Source: Methylomarinum sp964474415 (lineage in GTDB: Bacteria; Pseudomonadota; Gammaproteobacteria; Methylococcales; Methylomonadaceae). Taken from it: a stretch of 36,179 nt of DNA. Where the stretch lies: assembly GCA_964474415.1 (NCBI GenBank), contig CAYYSO010000008.1, forward strand, positions 1 through 36,179. Direction: 5' to 3'. The notes beneath the pieces are model-generated. The model did no database searches. It saw only the letters and a program-made list of their open reading frames with translations, and was not told where the DNA came from. Positions within the stretch are counted from its first letter, which is position 1. Each line of letters starts with the position of its first letter. Shown in pieces: positions 16,215 through 25,447 of this stretch. A program made the translations under genes and the position numbers.

Positions 16215-16850
16215 TTAATCAGCAAACAGCCACGGCGCCCTTTTTGCCCGTTCAGCCTCATAATCTCTGATTTTGTCGGCTTGTTGTAAAGTCAAAGCAA
16301 TATCATCCAGGCCATTCAATAACCTGAATTTACGGTTTTCATCAACATCAAATTTAATGACCTGTCCAGAGGGTGTCGTTATACTTTGAGTTTCCAGATC
16401 AATTGATAGCTGGTAGCCATCGCGCATTTCATTAAACAGGCCGTCGACTACATCAGTGTCCAGTTCAATCGGCAATATGCCATTTTTAAAACAATTGTTA
16501 TAAAAAATATCGGCAAAGCTCGGCGCGATTATTGCCCTGAATCCATAATCCTCCAAAGCCCAGGGAGCATGCTCTCTGGATGAACCGCAACCAAAGTTTT
16601 CACGAGTCAACAGGATTTCAGCGCCCTTAAATTGCGGCTGATTCAGCACAAAATCAGGATTCAACGGCCTGTTGGAACAATCCATTTCCGGCTCACCGCG
16701 ATCCATATAGCGCCATTCATCAAATAAATAAGGGCCAAAACCGGCACGACGAATGGATTTTAGAAATTGTTTGGGAATAATCGCATCAGTATCTATATTA
16801 GCTCTATCCAGTGGCATCACCAATGCTGTCAATTTTGTAAAAGCCTTCAT
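16215..16850 (-). CDS. leuD: 3-isopropylmalate dehydratase small subunit
   Basis: With LeuC it isomerises 2-isopropylmalate to 3-isopropylmalate in leucine synthesis. It has 211 residues, the normal size. Diagnostic parts are LVMPLDRANIDTDAIIPKQF at the start and the swivel-domain motif ENFGCGSSREHAPWAL. Its ATG (16850) overlaps the leuC stop by 4 bases (ATGA), so the subunits are translated together. The expected next gene leuB is absent. Confidence 0.97.
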   Translation of the reverse strand: MKAFTKLTALVMPLDRANIDTDAIIPKQFLKSIRRAGFGPYLFDEWRYMDRGEPEMDCSNRPLNPDFVLNQPQFKGAEILLTRENFGCGSSREHAPWALEDYGFRAIIAPSFADIFYNNCFKNGILPIELDTDVVDGLFNEMRDGYQLSIDLETQSITTPSGQVIKFDVDENRKFRLLNGLDDIALTLQQADKIRDYEAERAKRAPWLFAD

Positions 16851-18265
16851 AGGGCGACTCCTTCCTGATCTATAATATTGACAAAATGACCTGCAATTGC
16901 CGCCGCTGCCGCCATCACCGGACTCACCAGATGAGTTCGTCCACCATAGCCCTGACGTCCTTCAAAATTACGATTAGATGTTGAGGCGCAACGTTCTCCC
17001 TCAGCCAGGCGGTCAGCATTCATCGCCAGACACATGGAACACCCTGGGTCACGCCATTCAAATCCGGCTTCGACAAAGATTTTATCCAACCCTTCCTGTT
17101 CCGCTTGTTGTTTTACCAATCCTGACCCCGGCACAACTAATGCCAATTTAATATTTTTGGCAACTTTTTTGCCTTGCGCCACCTTTGCCGCCTGTCTTAA
17201 GTCTTCAATTCTGGAATTAGTACAGGAGCCGATAAATATTTTATCCAACTGAATATCAGTAATCTTTTGATTACCTTTAAGACCCATATATTTCAGCGCT
17301 CGTTCCATACCTTGCCGCTTTACATCATCGCCTTCCTGAAGCGGATCAGGCACTACATCATCAACCGCCACCACCTGTTCCGGTGAAGTTCCCCATGTCA
17401 CTTGAGGTTTAATCAGGGAAGCATCCATTTCAATCACTTTATCGAATACTGCATCAGCATCAGAATGAAGTTTTTCCCAAGCGCGTACCGCCATAAACCA
17501 ATGCTCGCCTTTCGGTGATAAGGGACGATCCCGATAATAATCAATAGTGACATCATCGGCCGCAATCAGCCCGGTACGCGCACCCGCCTCAATCGCCATA
17601 TTACAAATCGTCATCCGTCCTTCCATAGATAACGCAGTAATTGCCTCACCGGCAAATTCAATCGCATAACCGGTACCGCCCGCCGTACCAATTTCACCAA
17701 TAATCGCCAGCGCAATATCTTTAGCACCAACCCCCGGCTGCGTCTGTCCATTCACTTTAATCAGCAAATTCCTGGATTTTTTTTGAGTTAAACATTGTGT
17801 AGCTAAAGCGTGCTCAACCTCCGAGGTACCAATACCAAAAGCCAAAGCAGCTGAAGCACCGTGCGTAGAGGTATGTGAATCGCCACAGACTACTGTCATA
17901 CCCGGCAGGGTGGCACCCTCTTCAGGCCCGACCACATGCACAATCCCCTGGCGTACATCGCTCATGTCAAATTCGGTAATACCAAATTCGGCACAGTTTT
18001 TTTCCAGAGTTTCAACCTGCAACCGCGCCACTGGATCGGTGATCCCTTTCTCCCGTCCGGTAGTCGGCACATTATGATCGGCAACAGCCAGGTTTCTGTC
18101 TGTGCGCCACGGTTTTCTACCGGCCAAACGCAAACCTTCAAAAGCCTGAGGTGATGTCACTTCATGCACTAACTGCCGATCAATATAAATCAAAGACGAA
18201 CCATCTTCTTCTGTCTGGACAACATGGTCATCCCATAATTTGTCGTATAAAGTTTTACCTGTCAT
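16847..18265 (-). CDS. leuC: 3-isopropylmalate dehydratase large subunit
   Basis: The catalytic [4Fe-4S] subunit, 472 residues. The three cluster cysteines are C348 (IFIGSCTNSR), C409 and C412 (PGCSMCLAMN). The aconitase-type motif CGDSHTSTHGASAALAFGIG is at 127-146. It overlaps leuD by 4 bp. The 224-bp gap on its upstream side, before adk, should hold the operon promoter; I see no leucine-rich leader peptide there. Confidence 0.97.
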   Translation of the reverse strand: MTGKTLYDKLWDDHVVQTEEDGSSLIYIDRQLVHEVTSPQAFEGLRLAGRKPWRTDRNLAVADHNVPTTGREKGITDPVARLQVETLEKNCAEFGITEFDMSDVRQGIVHVVGPEEGATLPGMTVVCGDSHTSTHGASAALAFGIGTSEVEHALATQCLTQKKSRNLLIKVNGQTQPGVGAKDIALAIIGEIGTAGGTGYAIEFAGEAITALSMEGRMTICNMAIEAGARTGLIAADDVTIDYYRDRPLSPKGEHWFMAVRAWEKLHSDADAVFDKVIEMDASLIKPQVTWGTSPEQVVAVDDVVPDPLQEGDDVKRQGMERALKYMGLKGNQKITDIQLDKIFIGSCTNSRIEDLRQAAKVAQGKKVAKNIKLALVVPGSGLVKQQAEQEGLDKIFVEAGFEWRDPGCSMCLAMNADRLAEGERCASTSNRNFEGRQGYGGRTHLVSPVMAAAAAIAGHFVNIIDQEGVAL

Positions 18266-18489
18266 CGCTCTCTTTTTTATTTGTCACAGTCTCGCAGGGC
18301 GGACATTAACCACCCTGCAAAACTGCTTATTTAATTTCAAAAGTATCGTAATTACTCATCGTATTTAAGGTTAAGACTGTAGGATATTAAATTATCAGAA
18401 CGGGATGTGATAAATGCTGATATTGCAGCAGCCTGATAAATCAACTCCCTGAAACCCTCTGAAAAAACTCGATGAATAGTTACAACATA

Positions 18490-19128
18490 TCAATCTAAAA
18501 CAGCAAACACCTTATCGGTAATTTCGCTGACTGTACCGACACCGGCAATAGAAACAAATTTTGACGATTGCGCGGGATCAGCATAATAACCCACTAATGG
18601 TTGGGTTTGCTCATGATAGACATTCAATCGTTTACGCACTGTATCCTCTTTATCATCATCCCGCTGTATCAAAGATTCGCCGGTCACATCATCAATTCCT
18701 TCCTGTTTAGGCGGGTTGTATTCTATATGGTATGTTCGCCCCGAGGCGGGATGCACTCGTCTGCCTGCCATACGTTTAACAATTTCTTCATCATCAACAA
18801 CGATTTCAATAACATAATCTATATCCACAGCCATTTTTTTCAGACCTTCCGCCTGAGCAATAGTCCGTGGAAAACCGTCCAGTAAAAAACCGTTAGCACA
18901 GTCGGCCTGCGCAATACGTTCCTTAATTAATCCCAGAATAATATCGTCTGACACCAGGCCACCGGCATCCATGACTTTTTTTGCCTCCAATCCCAAAGGA
19001 GACCCTTCACGTACTGCGGCACGCAGCATATCGCCGGTTGAAATTTGCGGAATCGCATATTTTTCAGTAATAAACTGTGCCTGTGTACCTTTACCTGAAC
19101 CCGGACTACCTAGAAGGATAATACGCAT
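18490..19128 (-). CDS. adk: Adenylate kinase
   Basis: Interconverts ATP + AMP and 2 ADP in the cytoplasm. It has 212 residues. The P-loop GSPGSGKGT spans residues 7-15, the AMP-binding region includes ISTGDMLRAAV, and GFLLDGFPRTIAQAEGL follows. The long LID (GRRVHPASGRTYHIEYNPP...) has no zinc cysteines, as in most Gram-negative enzymes. GGAG precedes the ATG. Confidence 0.97.
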   Translation of the reverse strand: MRIILLGSPGSGKGTQAQFITEKYAIPQISTGDMLRAAVREGSPLGLEAKKVMDAGGLVSDDIILGLIKERIAQADCANGFLLDGFPRTIAQAEGLKKMAVDIDYVIEIVVDDEEIVKRMAGRRVHPASGRTYHIEYNPPKQEGIDDVTGESLIQRDDDKEDTVRKRLNVYHEQTQPLVGYYADPAQSSKFVSIAGVGTVSEITDKVFAVLD

Positions 19129-19322
19129 ATAAACAACTCCAGAAGCATAATTTAGGCGTTAAACGCCAGTATGATTAAACATTTAAGCATTACCGAGCGA
19201 CTTCGCCCTTCGCTTAACTAACTTTGTATTTTATCTCAATTGCCGATTATTTGCTTTATCTCTTGTCAAAGAGGTTATTTTTCCTTATTCTTAGTCGGCT
19301 AATTTTATGAGGAGTAGATTTC

Positions 19323-19790
19323 ATGCGCGTTGAAGAGCTAATGACTTCAAAAGTTTTTACCGTTGATCCGCACGATATGATAGATCGTGTATTTTTTTTG
19401 ATTCATTACGAAAAAGTTCGCCATTTACCTGTTGTTGAAAAAGGCAAGGTCGTAGGCATCGTTTCCGACCGTGACATGTATAAAGCCCTGGGGCCTAAAA
19501 GTAATTCCAATGCTATCGAAGGCAACAATCAAAGCAGTGAATTACATGTTATCCCCAAAAAAGTCATGAATATTATGCGTCGCGGCATAATAACCGTTAC
19601 CCCGGACACCATGGCTTCCGATGCAGCCGGCCTTATGGCAGAGCATAAAATCGGTGCCTTACCGGTCGTAAAAAATGAAAAACTGGTTGGTATTTTATCA
19701 GCTACAGATATTCTGCGTGTATTTTCAAAACTGGAACATGCCCGCGAAGAAAGAGAAAAACGCATCGCCGAAGGCACAAGCCACACTTAG
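19323..19790 (+). CDS. CBS-domain pair protein
   Basis: A 155-residue protein made of two CBS domains: residues about 1-60 (MRVEELMTSKVFTVDP, VVGIVSDRDMYKAL) and about 80-142 (VMNIMRRGIITVTPDTMASD, LVGILSATDILRVF), then a charged helix. Such Bateman modules bind adenine nucleotides and act as energy-sensing regulators. No effector domain is attached. A strong GAGGAG site precedes the ATG. A terminator follows directly, so it is a single-gene unit. Partner unknown. Confidence 0.9.
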   Translation: MRVEELMTSKVFTVDPHDMIDRVFFLIHYEKVRHLPVVEKGKVVGIVSDRDMYKALGPKSNSNAIEGNNQSSELHVIPKKVMNIMRRGIITVTPDTMASDAAGLMAEHKIGALPVVKNEKLVGILSATDILRVFSKLEHAREEREKRIAEGTSHT

Positions 19791-19795
19791 TCAAC

Positions 19796-19821
19796 AAAGC
19801 CCTCGTAAACAGGGCTTTTTT
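19796..19821 (+). terminator. Rho-independent terminator after the CBS gene
   Basis: AAAGCCCT (19796-19803), a 7-nt loop, AGGGCTTT (19811-19818) and a T-run to 19821. Confidence 0.88.
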
Positions 19822-19944
19822 CACTCTTCGCCTGGTTACAGTTGCAGATTTTACAGTGAGTTGTTTCAACTACACAGCTATCGGCATACATCAATAAATA
19901 GAAAGACTCAACTGAGGCCGCGCGAAGCACCCAAGAAAGAAAAT

Positions 19945-20493
19945 GTGAACACCCACCCCGCTATCACTTCAACCCGCCAATGGCTGAAATCGTTTGTCAT
20001 TGAATACAATATTTGTCCGTTTGCGCACCGAGAATACGAAAAAGACAGCATTCGCTTTACCGTCATCACCGGCAACGCTTTAGAAGAATGTCTGACTGCA
20101 CTTGCCACAGAATGCGAACACCTGGATTCCAACCCGGACATAGAAACCACCCTGCTTATTTTTCCCGATGAACTGCACAGCTTTAATGCCTTTCTCGATT
20201 TTCTTGATATAGCCCAGCAACTGTTAATTGACCGGGGCTATGAAGGCATTTATCAATTGGCCAGTTTTCATCCACAATACTGCTTTGCAAACACTGATAA
20301 AAACGATGCCTCCAATTATACCAATCGTTCACCCTATCCGATGTTTCATATCATCAGGGAAGCGAGTATAGAACGTGCCCTGGAGAATTATTCCAACCCG
20401 GAAAATATTCCAGCCAAAAATATTCAGTTAACCCGCCAACTGGGTTACAGAAAACTGCAGGCGATTGTTGCCGCCTGCCTTTCAGATGACTAA
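19945..20493 (+). CDS. DUF1415 family protein
   Basis: A conserved bacterial protein of 182 residues with no known function. Typical segments are TRQWLKSFVIEYNICPFAHR, LLIFPDELHSFNAFLDFLDI, GIYQLASFHPQYCFA and SPYPMFHIIREASIERAL. I place the start at the GTG at 19945, which gives the family length. The open frame extends upstream through the preceding terminator and the CBS gene, but that part is not coding-like. The conserved Cys and His residues (NICPFAH, FHPQYCF, FHIIREAS) hint at metal or cofactor binding; this is inference. Confidence 0.85.
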   Translation: MNTHPAITSTRQWLKSFVIEYNICPFAHREYEKDSIRFTVITGNALEECLTALATECEHLDSNPDIETTLLIFPDELHSFNAFLDFLDIAQQLLIDRGYEGIYQLASFHPQYCFANTDKNDASNYTNRSPYPMFHIIREASIERALENYSNPENIPAKNIQLTRQLGYRKLQAIVAACLSDD

Positions 20494-20497
20494 CCGC

Positions 20498-21334
20498 TTA
20501 CTTATAATAATTAAACTTATCACCCTTCTTTTTTTCAATTTTTTCCAGTTCTTCCTTCTTTCGCTGTTCTTCCATCTCCCTGTGTTTTTCCAGCTCTGCT
20601 GTCACCATGGAATCGAAATGTCGTCTTAACATAGAGTCGGTCGGGCGTGGAGGCAAGTCCAGCTTAACCTCCTCCACTTTCTTGAGTCCTCTTCGAGATC
20701 TGCGATCATTTTCCGCTACCTCTGCCTGCGCCACCGCCACTGCGCCCAAAAACTCTTGAAACCATTTCGTATCCCGGATCGAAGCCATATCAGGGTCATT
20801 CATCACATCATTCTCATCCGGCATACTTCCACATTGTTTCGCCAATTCCAGCGCTTGTAAACAAGCCTCTTCATTCCCGCGTAACGCATAAATACAAGCT
20901 TGATTGTAAGCGGCGCTGCCTTCCTGAATTTGCCCGGCCTTATCAAAAAAAACCATGGCTTTATCATAAAGGACATCATCGGGAGCGACCTTGTTAATAC
21001 GCGCCAAATCCATATAGGCCACTCCACCATCAATCGCCGCACCCAAATGAGAGGGCGATGACAACAAACAAAAAGAAAACTTTTCAATTGCATCAAGATA
21101 CAATGACCCGGATTGCTCAATATTCTTGTCTTTGGCTTCATGTAACAACGCAAATCCCCAGTGATACAATGCTTCAGAAGTATTCAAATCACCGGCAATC
21201 ACTTTGGCAAAGCCTTGATAAGCGCTCTTGTATAATTGCTCGGCTTTACCGCCTTCTGCCTGACGAGCCTGAGTCACCCGATTGATTGCGGCTTTTAATG
21301 TTGAGCCTTTTGTTAATGAACTTAAAATCGACAT
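20498..21334 (-). CDS. TPR-repeat protein, function unknown
   Basis: A 278-residue protein with TPR-like helices across about residues 25-200 (AEQLYKSAYQGFAKVIAGDL, SEALYHWGFALLHEA, AAYNQACIYALRGNEEACLQ) and the common TPR ending NDPDMASIRDTKWFQEFL. A basic, Glu/Lys-rich coiled tail follows (EKHREMEEQRKKEELEKIEK). No signal peptide or membrane helix, so it is cytoplasmic and probably a protein-binding scaffold. It converges on the DUF1415 gene with only 4 bp between stops. Confidence 0.75.
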   Translation of the reverse strand: MSILSSLTKGSTLKAAINRVTQARQAEGGKAEQLYKSAYQGFAKVIAGDLNTSEALYHWGFALLHEAKDKNIEQSGSLYLDAIEKFSFCLLSSPSHLGAAIDGGVAYMDLARINKVAPDDVLYDKAMVFFDKAGQIQEGSAAYNQACIYALRGNEEACLQALELAKQCGSMPDENDVMNDPDMASIRDTKWFQEFLGAVAVAQAEVAENDRRSRRGLKKVEEVKLDLPPRPTDSMLRRHFDSMVTAELEKHREMEEQRKKEELEKIEKKKGDKFNYYK

Positions 21335-21423
21335 TGTGTGTTCCTCATTAGTAGATATTGTAGTTATTGTTTTAAAATAGTCGCAAATAGTACAACAGCA
21401 TTCCTGATCAGAAAAACCTTAAA

Positions 21424-21720
21424 ATGTCAAAACCCGAAATAGACATCGACAAAGAAAAAGTCAACCTGGAAACCTCACAAATTCCCTGGTCAGAATTACA
21501 GCGTTTTTTTGCTGGTGGACTGGCTGTTTTTGTTGCCGACGACCTTGACCTGGTAGAGGTCGCCTATCAATTTTCCAAAGATAACAAAGCCCAGGTTCAA
21601 CAATGGATACAAGACAACAAAGTTGGTCAGGTTTCCGACTATCAGGCAAAAAACTGGTTTGAAAATAATGCCACTGTCTGGGCCGTCGTAGTCAAGCCCT
21701 GGATACTGGTACAGGAATAA
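21424..21720 (+). CDS. DUF2288 family protein
   Basis: A 98-residue protein matching DUF2288: SQIPWSELQRFFAGGLAVFV, LDLVEVAYQFSKDN, and the closing WAVVVKPWILVQE. Small, soluble and acidic. Found mainly in Proteobacteria and Cyanobacteria; no function is known. It is divergent from the TPR gene and converges on the carbonic anhydrase gene. Confidence 0.85.
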   Translation: MSKPEIDIDKEKVNLETSQIPWSELQRFFAGGLAVFVADDLDLVEVAYQFSKDNKAQVQQWIQDNKVGQVSDYQAKNWFENNATVWAVVVKPWILVQE

Positions 21721-21738
21721 GACAATTGAAAGGAAATA

Positions 21739-22278
21739 CTATGTTTCATTATCTGCTCTGTGCTCATCCTTCAATTCGACATAATGCCTGGCAGAATATT
21801 CCAGAAACCGCTTTTCTTCCTCCGTTAAAGGCCTGACCTGTTTGGCCGGCGCGCCAACATATAAATAGCCGCTTTCCAGTTTCTTCCCGGGCGTCACCAG
21901 CGCCCCGGCGCCTAACATCACATAATCTTCTAAAACAGCAGCATCCATGATAATGGCACCAATGCCGATCAAGCAGTAATCCCCCACAGTACAGGCATGC
22001 ACCACGGCTTTGTGACCAATTGTTACCCCCTTACCAATAGTTAACGGATAGCCTTGGGGAGAAAAATCACCGGCATGAGATACATGTAATACGGCACCGT
22101 CCTGAACATTGGTTGCAGCTCCGACAGTAATACTTTCCACATCACCACGAACCACAGCCATCGGCCATATTGAAACATCATCATCCAGCGCAACATCACC
22201 GATGACTACTGCACTGTCATCTATATAAACGCGGGTTCCAATTTTTGCTTGAGTCTCTTTAAATTTTCTAATCGCCAC
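21739..22278 (-). CDS. Gamma-carbonic anhydrase family protein (YrdA-like)
   Basis: A 179-residue left-handed beta-helix of hexapeptide repeats ([LIV]-G-x4 pattern, e.g. AVVIGDVALDDDVSIWPMAV). The three zinc/iron-binding histidines are likely H68 (VLHVSHAG), H89 (VTIGHKA) and H94 (VVHACTVG). VVRGDVESITVG and QDGAVLHVSH are conserved. Many YrdA relatives show little or no carbonic anhydrase activity, so the enzyme role is uncertain. Cytoplasmic; stands alone. Confidence 0.9.
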   Translation of the reverse strand: MAIRKFKETQAKIGTRVYIDDSAVVIGDVALDDDVSIWPMAVVRGDVESITVGAATNVQDGAVLHVSHAGDFSPQGYPLTIGKGVTIGHKAVVHACTVGDYCLIGIGAIIMDAAVLEDYVMLGAGALVTPGKKLESGYLYVGAPAKQVRPLTEEEKRFLEYSARHYVELKDEHRADNET

Positions 22279-22477
22279 AGTCTCTCCGAATATTTACTAT
22301 ACTTTACATTTTAATAAAATCACTAACAGGTTAGCCATGCTGGTTTGCAATTCGTTTCATCAGCATTGTTTATATCATTCTGATCTACAACATGATACCG
22401 CAAAGACCTGATCTAAAATTGATGTTTTATTAATCCTAACCCTCACTTTAATGACACATAAATAACCCGAGGTTGAC

Positions 22478-23494
22478 ATGGCCATCATTGACGGTATTAA
22501 ACGCCAACTCCGTTCAGTTATAGAATGGAAAAACCCAAATCCCGACTTGATTCTGAGCCAATGGACTGAAAACGGCGACGAAATCAAAAATGCATCAAAA
22601 TTGATTGTCGGTCCCGGCCAGGGTTGTATTTTTGTCTATGAAGGCAAAGTTCAATCGGTAATTGAAGAAGAGTGCCTGATCAACCTAAAAACCGCTAACA
22701 TTCCGTTCTGGACCACCATCAAAAAATTTATGCAGTTTTTTGAAAGCGAGCATAAGGTGGGCATTTACTTTTACCGCAAAAGTAAACTCATTGATCAAAA
22801 GTGGGGGACAACTTCTCCGATTAAATATCAGGATCCCAAATATAAATTTCCGGTAGGACTTAAGGCCTATGGTAATTACAGTTATCGCATTGATGACCCA
22901 AAAGACTTTTTCGTCAATGTGGTCGGTAATCATAACGACTTTTATGCTGACGACTTCCGCAACGTCATGTCTGCCCGCATTCTTCATCCGATTTCTGATT
23001 ATCTGGCAGAAAGCCAATACAGCTATACCGATATAGACGCCAATCGTGAAGAAATCGCTCGCGGCATTTCCATTAAACTATCAATGGCTTTCCGCAAACT
23101 GGGCTTTGACATTACTGACTTCAGAATTGAAGGGACGGATTTTGATGAAAAAACCTTAAACCGTATCAACCGGATAGCCGATCTGACTGCGGAAGCCCAA
23201 GCTGCTCAAGCAGTAGGACTGGACTACGCCAAAGTACAACAACTGGAAGCCATGCGGGAAGCCGCCCGCAATGAAGGCGGCGGTGCCGGTATGGGCATGG
23301 GACTGGGTGCCGGAATCGGCTTAGGCCAGAGCATGGCGCAGTCGATGACCGAGAATATATCGCAACCACAAGCAACCAATACAGACGAGGATCCGATGGC
23401 CAGGCTGGCACAACTCAAAAAAATGTTTGAGGCCGAGCTAATTTCAGAAGCAGAATATTCGGCCAAAAAGAAACAAATACTGGATCGTTTATAA
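22478..23494 (+). CDS. SPFH-domain protein with C-terminal SHOCT domain
   Basis: A 338-residue protein of the SPFH/Band-7-like group sometimes called virion core-like. Residues about 1-240 form the SPFH domain (LIVGPGQGCIFVYEGKVQSV; KFPVGLKAYGNYSYRIDDPK; LGFDITDFRIEGTDF), followed by an Ala-rich helix, a Gly/Met-rich linker (GGGAGMGMGLGAGIGLG, about 268-284) and a SHOCT-type end (DPMARLAQLKKMFEAELISE). No membrane helix is seen. It starts after GAGGT. A zinc-ribbon gene follows with one base between stop and start, so they form an operon. Members may oligomerise at membranes; the role is unknown. Confidence 0.85.
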   Translation: MAIIDGIKRQLRSVIEWKNPNPDLILSQWTENGDEIKNASKLIVGPGQGCIFVYEGKVQSVIEEECLINLKTANIPFWTTIKKFMQFFESEHKVGIYFYRKSKLIDQKWGTTSPIKYQDPKYKFPVGLKAYGNYSYRIDDPKDFFVNVVGNHNDFYADDFRNVMSARILHPISDYLAESQYSYTDIDANREEIARGISIKLSMAFRKLGFDITDFRIEGTDFDEKTLNRINRIADLTAEAQAAQAVGLDYAKVQQLEAMREAARNEGGGAGMGMGLGAGIGLGQSMAQSMTENISQPQATNTDEDPMARLAQLKKMFEAELISEAEYSAKKKQILDRL

Positions 23495-23495
23495 C

Positions 23496-24155
23496 ATGTC
23501 CCGTTGTAAAAGCTGCTCAGCGCCTTTGCCTGCAAATACCAATGTGTGCCGTTATTGTAGCGTTCGTAATGATATTGATTTACATGAAAAACGCCAATAC
23601 AGTGTAAACAACAAACAATCCGGGCGCATTTGTCCGCAATGTCATGTAAACCTGCAAACTATTGACCTGAATCTGAACGGCTCGTTTCTGATTGAGCATT
23701 GTAAAAAATGCTTCGGTCTGTTCTTTGATCCCGGTGAAATTGAAACAATGTTGGAGAACTCAGTTTCCAATGTCTTCCAGATAAATCGCGAGTTGCTGCG
23801 CAACATCAACAAAGAACGCTATCAAAGTCACAAAAAGGTCAGATACATCAAATGTCCGGTTTGTCAGGGATGGATGAAACGAAAAAACTTTGGCTATCGT
23901 AGCGGCGTAATCATCAATCAATGCAAACAGCATGGCATCTGGCTGGAAAGCGGTCAAATTACTCATTTAATGGAATGGAAAAAGGCCGGTGGACAAATTT
24001 TACATGACAAGAAATCAGCAACAGTCGCGCACAAAAAAAAGGCCCAAAAAACTCAAACTGATTTTGGGGTATCACCTTCCCGATATGGCAATGAACGTTA
24101 CCAACCGGATCTAATCGAATCGGTTGCTTCTCTGGTTTTTAAATTATTTAATTAA
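23496..24155 (+). CDS. Zinc-ribbon (zf-TFIIB-like) protein
   Basis: A 219-residue protein with three zinc-ribbon-like sites: C4/C7 with C18/C21; C46/C49 with C69/C72 (ICPQC...HCKKCFGLFFDPGEIE, the zf-TFIIB pattern); and C120/C123 with C143/H146 (KCPVCQGWM...QCKQHGIWLESGQI). A basic linker and a short hydrophobic C-terminus (SVASLVFKLFN) follow. It is coupled to the SPFH gene, so the two products probably work in one complex. I do not recognise a specific function. Confidence 0.8.
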   Translation: MSRCKSCSAPLPANTNVCRYCSVRNDIDLHEKRQYSVNNKQSGRICPQCHVNLQTIDLNLNGSFLIEHCKKCFGLFFDPGEIETMLENSVSNVFQINRELLRNINKERYQSHKKVRYIKCPVCQGWMKRKNFGYRSGVIINQCKQHGIWLESGQITHLMEWKKAGGQILHDKKSATVAHKKKAQKTQTDFGVSPSRYGNERYQPDLIESVASLVFKLFN

Positions 24156-24317
24156 TGATCAAAACCAATAGTCTTCAGCCTTTAAAACCAGGAGGTAACA
24201 AGGCCGCAATCACTCAGCGTATATAGAAATGGTTATCAATATTTCATGAAATTTCGTCCCTGCATATAGGTACGCAATGTAGGATGGCTCTTTTTAAGAA
24301 AAAGCATTAAAAAAAAC

Positions 24318-25379
24318 CTATCCATCTGAAAATTGCTCTTTAATTTTCAGAATTTCAGGTAATATTTTCCGCATTAACGGCGCAAGGTGCGGATCAAAGT
24401 GTTTACCTGTCTGATCATCAATCAAGTCCAGCGCCTGATCAATAGTCCATGGTTTTTTATAAGGCCGTTCTGAAAGCAAGGCATCAAAAACATCGGCTAT
24501 AGCACAAATACGACCTTCAATTGAAATCTCCTTACCTTTTAAGCGACCGGGGTAGCCGCTTCCATCCCATTTTTCATGATGATGCAAGGCAATGAGTCTG
24601 GCTGACTCCATCAGGTCAGACTGATGTCCCGATAAAATCTCGGCGCCGATACGCACATGAGACTGCATGATTTTCCATTCTTCTGCGTCCAGTTTACCCG
24701 GTTTTAATAAGACCCTGTCCGGTATACCGATTTTTCCAATATCATGCATCGGCGCTGCATTCAAAATGGTTTCTGCCTGCTCTTCAGAAAGCCCGTATTC
24801 TAAAGCTAAAAGCTGTGAGTATCTGCTCATCCTGATAATATGATTTCCGGTTTCATTATCACGATACTCGGCCGCAAGTCCCAATCTTTTAATAACTTCA
24901 TGTCGGGTCTCATAAAGTTCCTGGGTTCGTCTTCTAACCTCCTCTTCCAGAATCTGGTTCTGGTTTCGAACCCGTTTGTGCATCAACCGTACTTCCAGTA
25001 AATTGTGGAGTCTGGTCAAGGCTTCAAGCTGATCAAAAGGCTTGGTCAAGAAATCTTTCGCGCCCCTTTCCAACGCTTTAAGTCGGGTTTCTCTATCAGT
25101 TTGCGCAGTAAGAACCAGCACCGGCAAATAATCATTAACAAAACGTTTACTTAACATCTCCATAATGCCGTAACCATCAATATACGGCATCCTGATATCC
25201 AGTAGAAAAGCGTCAAATTCGGTTTGCTGACATAATTCTTCCACTTCCCGTGGATCAGTGGTGTATTGAACATTCTGATAACCTTTACGCTGCAACATCT
25301 TGTGCAATAATTTCACATTGGCCGGTTCATCATCAATGATCAAAATATCAGCCTGAAAGTATTTTTTTGTTTTTTCCAC
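24318..25379 (-). CDS. Response regulator with HD-GYP phosphodiesterase domain (RpfG type)
   Basis: 353 residues. The receiver (about 10-130) has the acidic pair D16-D17, phospho-Asp D61 (FLLDIRMP), T91 and K113. A coiled linker precedes the HD-GYP domain (about 165-350), which has H212-D213 (MHDIGKIG), HHEKWDGSGYPGRL with H268 and the GYP triad at 275-277, and CAIADVFDALLSERPYK. All motifs are intact, so it should hydrolyse c-di-GMP when its receiver is phosphorylated. It is last in the four-gene minus-strand signalling group, beside a GGDEF gene with the opposite activity. Confidence 0.93.
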   Translation of the reverse strand: MEKTKKYFQADILIIDDEPANVKLLHKMLQRKGYQNVQYTTDPREVEELCQQTEFDAFLLDIRMPYIDGYGIMEMLSKRFVNDYLPVLVLTAQTDRETRLKALERGAKDFLTKPFDQLEALTRLHNLLEVRLMHKRVRNQNQILEEEVRRRTQELYETRHEVIKRLGLAAEYRDNETGNHIIRMSRYSQLLALEYGLSEEQAETILNAAPMHDIGKIGIPDRVLLKPGKLDAEEWKIMQSHVRIGAEILSGHQSDLMESARLIALHHHEKWDGSGYPGRLKGKEISIEGRICAIADVFDALLSERPYKKPWTIDQALDLIDDQTGKHFDPHLAPLMRKILPEILKIKEQFSDG

Positions 25380-25447
25380 AACCTATTCTATCCTGAATTC
25401 AGTTATTAAATTCTTAATCATATTGTTTTTAAATGCAAATCAAATAA

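Noticed and set aside
18266..18489. Leucine leader peptide or attenuator ahead of leuC
   Set aside because: No short frame with a run of Leu codons and no terminator hairpin was seen in this gap.
19675..19944. N-terminal extension of the DUF1415 gene
   Set aside because: It overlaps the CBS gene and its terminator in another frame, is of unlike composition, and exceeds the family length.
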